Shown here: positions 58,101-64,000 of the stretch, one piece after another
Layout of the letters: every line of letters starts with the position of its first letter
Position numbering within the stretch: the stretch's first letter is position 1
Source: Balanoglossus misakiensis
Taxonomy: Eukaryota; Hemichordata
Length of the DNA: 64,000 nt
NCBI GenBank assembly: GCA_040954595.2
Contig: CM082578.2
Span: 5,394,001 to 5,458,000, forward strand
Direction of reading: 5' to 3'
Program-made: the position numbers and the translations under genes
The notes under the pieces: generated by a model
Told to the model about the DNA's origin: nothing
Database searches by the model: none
What the model saw: only the letters and a program-made list of their open reading frames with translations

Positions 58101-58512
58101 AAAGAGAAATGCACCGTACATTTTGAAATTTGAGTACATTTTGAACATACACAGCTCTAGAATCGCTGCGGAATGGTGCATGACTGTCGGTTTTATGATC
58201 TTAAAGACCTTGACAAGCAACGTGATCAAAACCGGAAGTGAAAAGCCGGTAGTTCACTGGCCAGACCGTACCACTGGTTCCAATTGCTGTCAATACTTAT
58301 ACAGACGTCAGGCGAGACCTATTATTTATGATGATAAGAAGCGTGTAATACAGCTTTAGATAAAACATTGGAAAGTGAAAAAGTTCGTCTGTATTTTCCT
58401 TACCTTCACAATCACCCTCCTTCAATTTGGCTTCCGTTTTCGAAATGTTTAGGAGACAGACGAAAAATACTAACACAAGTGATATTGCAAGGTTCCGTAT
58501 GTTGAGATTCAT
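55168..58512 (-). CDS. MANF: mesencephalic astrocyte-derived neurotrophic factor (MANF) homologue
   Basis: Four coding exons: 58404-58512, 57197-57322, 55921-56062, 55168-55334. The predicted product is about 180 residues, against roughly 180 in animals generally. Exon 1 gives a signal peptide (hydrophobic [12 protein letters not shown]) and KLKEGDCE. Exon 3 gives [36 protein letters not shown]. Exon 4 gives [20 protein letters not shown] with the CXXC motif and ends HMRSEL, a KDEL-like ER-retention tail. All eight family cysteines are encoded. MANF is an ER-resident, stress-induced, secreted saposin-like and SAP-like protein that works with BiP/GRP78. As given, exon 2 contains one base too many: it opens VCIQVLK in the exon 1 frame, but [20 protein letters not shown] lies in the next frame, with the shift in the A4/T4 run at 57296-57302. 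This is probably a sequence error or polymorphism; a recent inactivating mutation is the alternative. Confidence 0.93.
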
Positions 58513-58709
58513 TTTTTTGCTGATTAAAATAATCTTAACTCTGAAAGTAAATAAAATTTATACTGCGAACTCGGGGGTAAATTAGGCTAGCTGTACGGTG
58601 ACATTGGCGATGATAGCTTTTGCAGTACAGAACACGTCTAGGCAGTATGTCAACGTGTACGTAATCAATGAAGTTTTCACAAACCCTGTTGTACAGCTGG
58701 CCTAAACTG

Positions 58710-58736
58710 ATTGGACAAGCCTACTGTCACGTGACA
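58710..58736 (-). promoter_or_regulatory. candidate MANF promoter elements: CCAAT box and CACGTG palindrome
   Basis: About 200 bases upstream of the MANF start codon, ATTGG (58710-58714; CCAAT on the gene strand) lies ten bases from TGTCACGTGACA (58725-58736), a perfect 12-bp palindrome around an E-box. Vertebrate MANF is induced through ER-stress elements that combine CCAAT and CCACG. The order and spacing here do not fit that consensus exactly, so the link is inference. Confidence 0.35.
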
Positions 58737-60622
58737 AGGACATCAACTAAATAGTTTCCTGAAGATGGCGCTGTTCCATGTTGATACGCATCACTATTTT
58801 ATAGGCAAACTTGTGGGCTTGGCCGGCCGGATACACACACACGGTACAATGTACTTTATTTATACGATGAGAAAACTTCGTGTTATTTCTTGTTACTAGT
58901 ATTTCGTTTTAATTGGACGTATGTTATGCACAGCTGACCTTTTGCTTCCCAAGAAACAGGTCCATTCACAGACAAATTATCTGCAGCCTTTTAGAAATGG
59001 TCACTGTCAAGTCATCAACTATTTTGAATTAAATAATGTGTTTTTCTGTATCTTGGCGCAAAAGGTCCCACTAAAACCAACTTGAATGTCATAAAACTAA
59101 TGACAATAGGCTACGTTATGAAAAACAAATGACAATACGCAATACGTTTTAGCCATAGATTTCGAATGACAATCTGCATTGGCCAAAAAATAAGAGGCAA
59201 AATAAAAGGAAGGTGGAGTGACCGTGCCGAGGCTTAGGATAAGGCTAGCCAATCGTCAGTTGGGGTTGTATTAGCTCAAAAAAACGACTGACAGCCGTAA
59301 ATTTGTAAACAAAGTCAATAACATTTCCTAATTTTGATCGTGGTTATATTATACTGTGAAGATAAATGTTTTGAGAGTCCGACACTCCGGACATAAACAC
59401 TCCGCTTAGGGTATCGCTTACAGTAGACTCAAAGAGAAACTATACTGTAGTCATCTCATTCGAAGGTCGGTGTACTGTACGGTAACATTTTTTGTCCCCA
59501 GAGAAAAATATGAACAATGCCCTGATCAACTGATATCTTATAAACGCACAGCTACCACAGTCAAACCACATCCTGATTGTGTGACGAAGGGCCATAGCTG
59601 CACTGAATGCATTTGTTTGTAGAATAACAAATTGTGTTTTAGGGGAGGGAAGACAACCTTTACCCAGAATTTTTTTCACTCTTCGGATGATTTCATTGTA
59701 TACTGATGGTAGGTATTTGGCAAATATTCAGGCATACGTTTACAACAATTAAATTGACAACGACAGGCAGAAATTGTGAAGGTATTAAAATTGAAATTAG
59801 ACACCGTCAAACTAAATTGCTTAACAACGAGACCAAACATCTCTTGCCAACGGGTTGTCTTCATATTGGATGCTATGAAAATATATTTGCGAACAAACAG
59901 GCATAAGATTACACTGTAGTTCATATATACCGACCGGTCTTCTGTTTATTTCTAGGTACATCTAACCTAGCAACCGACGACACGGGTACATCTTATTGTG
60001 GTCATCACTAACATCATCACGCAATATAAAATTAATAAATATTTGATTATAGGTGTAACTCCGTACAAGCAGAATATTCTGTTGATGACATGCCATTGCG
60101 TTGCATGTTCTTAAGTTTTATTATTAGTAATTCGACTCCACAATGATATCGGTGACAACGACTTTACACACTGCTAAATCTCCGATTAAGATGTTTGAAT
60201 TCGAATATAGATACACATGTACGTAAGAATATGCCTTCTATAGCGATACCATCATCAATATTTTGCAAGTTTACCCTTATGTTATACAGAGATATCCCCT
60301 TTCCATATAAAATTGTCTGATGCAGTAAATGTTAAAATTTAGGAAAATTACAAGAAAAAAATGTCGCCCATTTTGGGGTTATAGAAAATGTGTCATGAAA
60401 ATGTGTGAAGATAATCCCGGAGTTACGCACACATGTCATTTATGATGTCAACTTTAAAGTTTAGGTGACGATGTACATGATGCAAACATGGTCCATGAAA
60501 TTCAATATTTGATCGCTAGGATGTGTATCCTTATAAACGCGTTCTTTCGACCATTTTGATCATTTTGCAGTTGACTTACTATTTGCGTGCAGATCGAACC
60601 ACTGTTAAGTACAAATTGTAAA
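58737..60622. other. intergenic region between MANF and the VirK-like gene
   Basis: The two genes are divergent and about 2.1 kb apart. I see no exon, RNA gene or clear transposon. A CCTAGCAACC word near 59968-59977 resembles half of an X-box. The open frames at 59440-59679 and 59676-59924 (minus) have no supporting features. Confidence 0.5.
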
Positions 60623-63600
60623 ATGGCGACTCGTAGACGACAGAAATGTGTAATTGCATTCATTCTCATTTGCGTGTGTGTTTTATCCGTGACAGCACAG
60701 GGTAAGTGGTGATTTCATTATATCTAAAAAGGAGAGTATTATTTATAAAGTGGACACAGTTTTTTTTATATATGTACTCTTGTTATTCTTTCGACTGGAG
60801 GAAACGTTGTGGAGACTGGAGAGTTCAATTGGCGTGACGACCCGGCTGTCGAATTCATGAATTCAAATTTACTTGTTTATATATTTGAGTGATTTGAATT
60901 GTTGTTTTTGCTGATTTTAAGAAGCGACATGTTTAGTAACTTACATTTCTGAGCAGAAATGGATGACTATCTTATTAAGCCACTTAAATACTGATGTGAG
61001 ATCGGCATTTTAATGTCATAGATTTGCAACAATTGACGGACATGGATCAAGTGAAGGATGCCCTCATACAAGGCTACCCACTATCATTCTTCGCTGATTA
61101 CACAAAATGTGCCAGGACACCTGTTGTCACGATTCCAGGGGTGGATATAGAGGTAGGACAACTTCCAAAATTACACTTTTTTTCTTTTCATAACAGTTCG
61201 TATAGCTTTTAATACTATTACATCATTTCATGAGAATAGTTATACGGCATTGTTATCTCCTCAATTTACACGCGACACTCTTTTTTCAGTGTAGATTTTG
61301 GTTCTCCTTTGTTTAGCACTGTCAAAGTATATCAAAACCTGTTTGGGTCGGTGGCCTTTATGTCAAGTAAGATAATATGAAAATACATTTCCAACTATGA
61401 ATCTGCTATTTGTCACCATATCTTTGTGTGCTAAAACATTATGCATAGCCACCACTGAAACGTTCTGATTCGATCACCGAATTTGCAGCAAACAATTACA
61501 ACTCAGGTAAAAGCAAAACTTCATGAAAATGACAAAAGAAGAAGCGAGGTTTCTGGCCAGGTCCCACGACTTTATCAAAGTGCACGCTCATCATTCAAGA
61601 AGCCAATTTGTGATATTTATCTCCTGTGGGCTGGACTCAATCACATGGTCTATGGCTCAATCGAGTCCGATCCGCACGGCTTATCTACAATATGTCGCCC
61701 ATAGTCTCTCGAATAACCATGATATTAGGTTTGAGAGAAATGGGGGTGTAGCGGCCTCTTCTTGGGACTGAAGAGAGGCGGCGGAGCAGAAGAAGAAGAC
61801 TACGACCAATTAATCTTTACATGCTAAACCACAACTACGTTCATCACTAACCTGACGAATCACTCACATATAGGCACATACCTGGCTATGCCACGCCACG
61901 CCGTTGCGTAGCGACCGCAACCAAGCATAGCAACCACTATAGTATACCACCATGCTTGTCACCAGCACATGCAAACAAACGTACTATAAACTCGAAATTT
62001 TGATTGGTTCACACTATTTAAGAAAATGGGTGAGGCTTAAAGAAACTTATAACTCTGCAGTCGACAAATACAATAAACTGTCTTGTAAAACACTGTCATC
62101 TGCTAAGTGGGAGCGGGGGTGCACGGGGTGGGTGGGGGTGGGTAACTGCTGAAGACGCATAATATTTCCTAAATTTCGAAACATACCTTAGGTATGTTTG
62201 AACATGTTATTGGAATATTTTTAAATCATAGTCTTCCGTAATATCACCGATGTTTGATATCATTTTATGATTTTCAAAACGAGTGCAATTTGTATTTCTG
62301 TTAAATTATTTTTTGAAGTCTAAACGACGCCTATAATTTATATACATCTGTATGTCTCTCTGTGTCTGTCTCTCTGTGTCTGTCTCTGTCTCTCTCTCTC
62401 TCTCTCTCCCCCAGGAACCATCAGATTATGGTACAGTGATCGACTCATTTCGTGCACTTCGCGATGTAACTGGAGCACCCGTACAACTTACTTTCACTGC
62501 GACAGAGGTCATTCAGTTCCCGGGAATAGGAGGTGAGGCGCTATGTTCGTCCGTCTATCCGTCCGATTTTTGAGGAGCACAAAATGCTTTCGTCGCTCAA
62601 TCCAAATTCAATCTACCTTTCCGGATAAGCGAAAGTCATAGGGCGTACAAGGACGCAAGTGGTTCATGTACTGAATCAACTATTTCACTGTTTCCTCTGT
62701 TTCAGAACACATTGTCGTGCACACTAGTATTCAGGCCTTCCCCGACGGAAGAGTCACGAGTACAACCCACTACATTGAACGCAACGGCCTCGTTGAGGTT
62801 GGTAACTCCATCAACGACTGTCTACTGAACGATGGTTCCAACGGTGAGGGCGTCTTCATTTATAAAACCATGTTGCTGGAGCCCGTCGCACTGACCAACT
62901 TTGAAGACATGCAGTCGGCCTTCGTTGATGGCTATGCTCTCCGGTATCTGGCTGTTTTCAGCAAATGTGGTGAATTCAACACCGGGACAGATACGCTCGG
63001 TGGAGGTCTCATACCGCAATACTATTTGAAAAGGGGTATGTACATGTATCAGGAAAACAATATGTCCGGACTTCGTACGTCAACTATGACCATGGAATTG
63101 TTTTATTCCCACCCATAAGATTTAAGGCGAAACTTTATAGAACCCCCATATAAATTACGTCATTTTATGCAACACAAATGCATCACTATTACTCAATAAA
63201 AATAAAATTAAACTGCCTCACACAAAATTCGTCTTAATATGAGTCATATGATTTTTATTTTTATTGAATTTTAGTTTTTTATCCATTGCAAAAACTGTTA
63301 TGTACGAATGGACTCGGTGCGTGGTTAACCATAAACGGCCCTGATGATCCTACAGTAAATATTTAAAATATCTTCAAAAGAGAAACTGACGAATGTGTTT
63401 TGACATAGATCTCATACCTTATGTTTTTCTGATCGTTTTTTTTTCAGACGAGAAGATCGTCGCTTCGATGGTTAAATTCTACAATAGTCCGTTCGCTACA
63501 AATCAATACGTCATGGACACCTTCAAGGTCGACATTTGGAAAAATATGACTATGCAAGTCGCTATGTCTGCAATCAACGTCGACGATTTTTCTCTGCGGT

Positions 63601-63689
63601 ACACAGATGAATTCTTCGATTGTCCCCTCAATGACCCACCAGAAAGTCCCCCAGCTATTGTGTATCGTATGACACCACGTACTTTGTGA
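60623..63689 (+). CDS. secreted protein with two tandem VirK-like domains
   Basis: Five exons, 60623-60701, 61022-61152, 62415-62532, 62706-63035 and 63448-63689, join in frame to 900 nt (299 residues). Exon 1 is a signal peptide: MATRRRQK, then CVIAFILICVCVLSV, with likely cleavage near TAQ. Exon 2 starts domain 1 with LTDMDQVKDALIQGYPLSFF and DYTKC. Exon 4 starts domain 2 with LTNFEDMQSAFVDGYALRYL and FSKC, so the repeat is visible residue by residue (LT...., A, GY.L, KC). Each continues with beta-rich sequence such as HTSIQAFPDGRVTSTTHYI and FKVDIWKNMTMQVAMS. This resembles the VirK-like domain (PF06903) by my recollection: 'L..AL..G....V.DYSKC', then a beta-sheet ending in a DG-[TR]-V turn. 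Function in animals is unknown to me. Exon 3's polypyrimidine tract is a CT microsatellite. AATAAA lies near 63982. Confidence 0.72.
62352..62412. repeat. TCTG/CT microsatellite forming a polypyrimidine tract
   Basis: CTCTGTGTCTGT units pass into pure (CT)n directly before the acceptor CCCCCAG of exon 62415-62532. The repeat therefore supplies the pyrimidine tract of that splice site. Confidence 0.85.
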
Positions 63690-64000
63690 TATATATATAC
63701 TAGAAATTGTTTTTCTATGTGTGGTACAGTTGAAGTAAAATCGAAAAATCGTCCTGAAATGTTTTTTTTTTTGAAAAATACAATTAAAACATTTTAATCC
63801 AATCTTAATGCACGTGTTCGTGTGTCATCTGATGTAATCCGCGTCACCATACATGTACACCACGGCACTTTACATCCCCGGAATTTGCATACCAGTACGT
63901 TGTCCATAAGAGCCATCGGTGATGGAGCCAACACGTTGGTATAAAACCTTTTGTTTATTGCCTATAAATACAGTCATATTTAATAAAGGATAAAAGTTTC
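63690..64000 (+). other. 3' flank of the VirK-like gene
   Basis: AT-rich sequence after the stop codon, with an AATAAA near 63982. Nothing else is recognisable before the window ends. Confidence 0.5.

Noticed and set aside
58710-58736. A true ER-stress element (ERSE) in the MANF promoter
   Set aside because: CCAAT and CACGTG are both present, but the order and spacing do not match CCAAT-N9-CCACG. It is kept only as a candidate regulatory cluster.
61523-61771. 82-codon + frame between exons of the VirK-like gene
   Set aside because: Including it would break the frame between exons 61022-61152 and 62415-62532, which join cleanly in phase 0.
1-64000. CRISPR arrays, bacterial operons, rRNA or intact tRNA genes
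   Set aside because: No spaced direct repeats of that kind and no rRNA or complete tRNA fold were seen, and the gene structure is eukaryotic throughout.

Overview
The window is animal nuclear DNA. It is AT-rich, genes are split by many GT-AG introns, and short palindromic transposon relics and microsatellites are common. The recognisable genes (SPMIP1/ATP6V1FNB-like, UPF0739/C1orf74-like, MANF) are animal families. The repeat content and many TGTACATGTA-type words suggest a marine invertebrate such as a lophotrochozoan or amphioxus, but the sequence does not fix the species. All exon models below were built by hand from splice sites, reading phase and repeat similarity; no database was searched.

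Layout. At the left edge (1998-2227, +) lies the last coding exon of an SPMIP1-like gene whose start is not visible in the window. A complete two-exon paralogue follows (5124-7068, +), joined by a GC-AG intron. The intergenic stretch 7069-11671 holds two foldback MITEs and near-perfect RFX X-box palindromes.

Most of the window (11672-51676, -) is one giant gene. I resolved 45 coding exons that join in frame without a stop, giving 8376 nt or about 2,791 residues. The product starts with a degenerate EF-hand-like region. It continues as five tandem units of about 404, 407, 406, 419 and 468 residues, each spread over 6-8 exons with the same block order, and ends in a charged, diverged tail. The introns between units are all phase 0, so the gene appears to have grown by duplication of whole exon clusters. 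Smaller repeats of about 100 residues sit inside each unit. I do not recognise the family.

To the right, a single-exon UPF0739/C1orf74-like gene (52616-53407, +) is divergent from the giant gene and has a perfect 27-bp hairpin just past its stop. It converges on a four-exon MANF gene (55168-58512, -), which is complete except for an apparent one-base frameshift in exon 2. The last gene (60623-63689, +) encodes a secreted 299-residue protein with two tandem domains that look VirK-like.

Nothing ties the genes into one pathway. SPMIP1 is an axonemal protein and MANF an ER-resident factor; the others have no assigned role. The most unusual content is the nested-repeat giant gene, a TTAA-flanked foldback element family that has invaded its introns, and several compact perfect palindromes.
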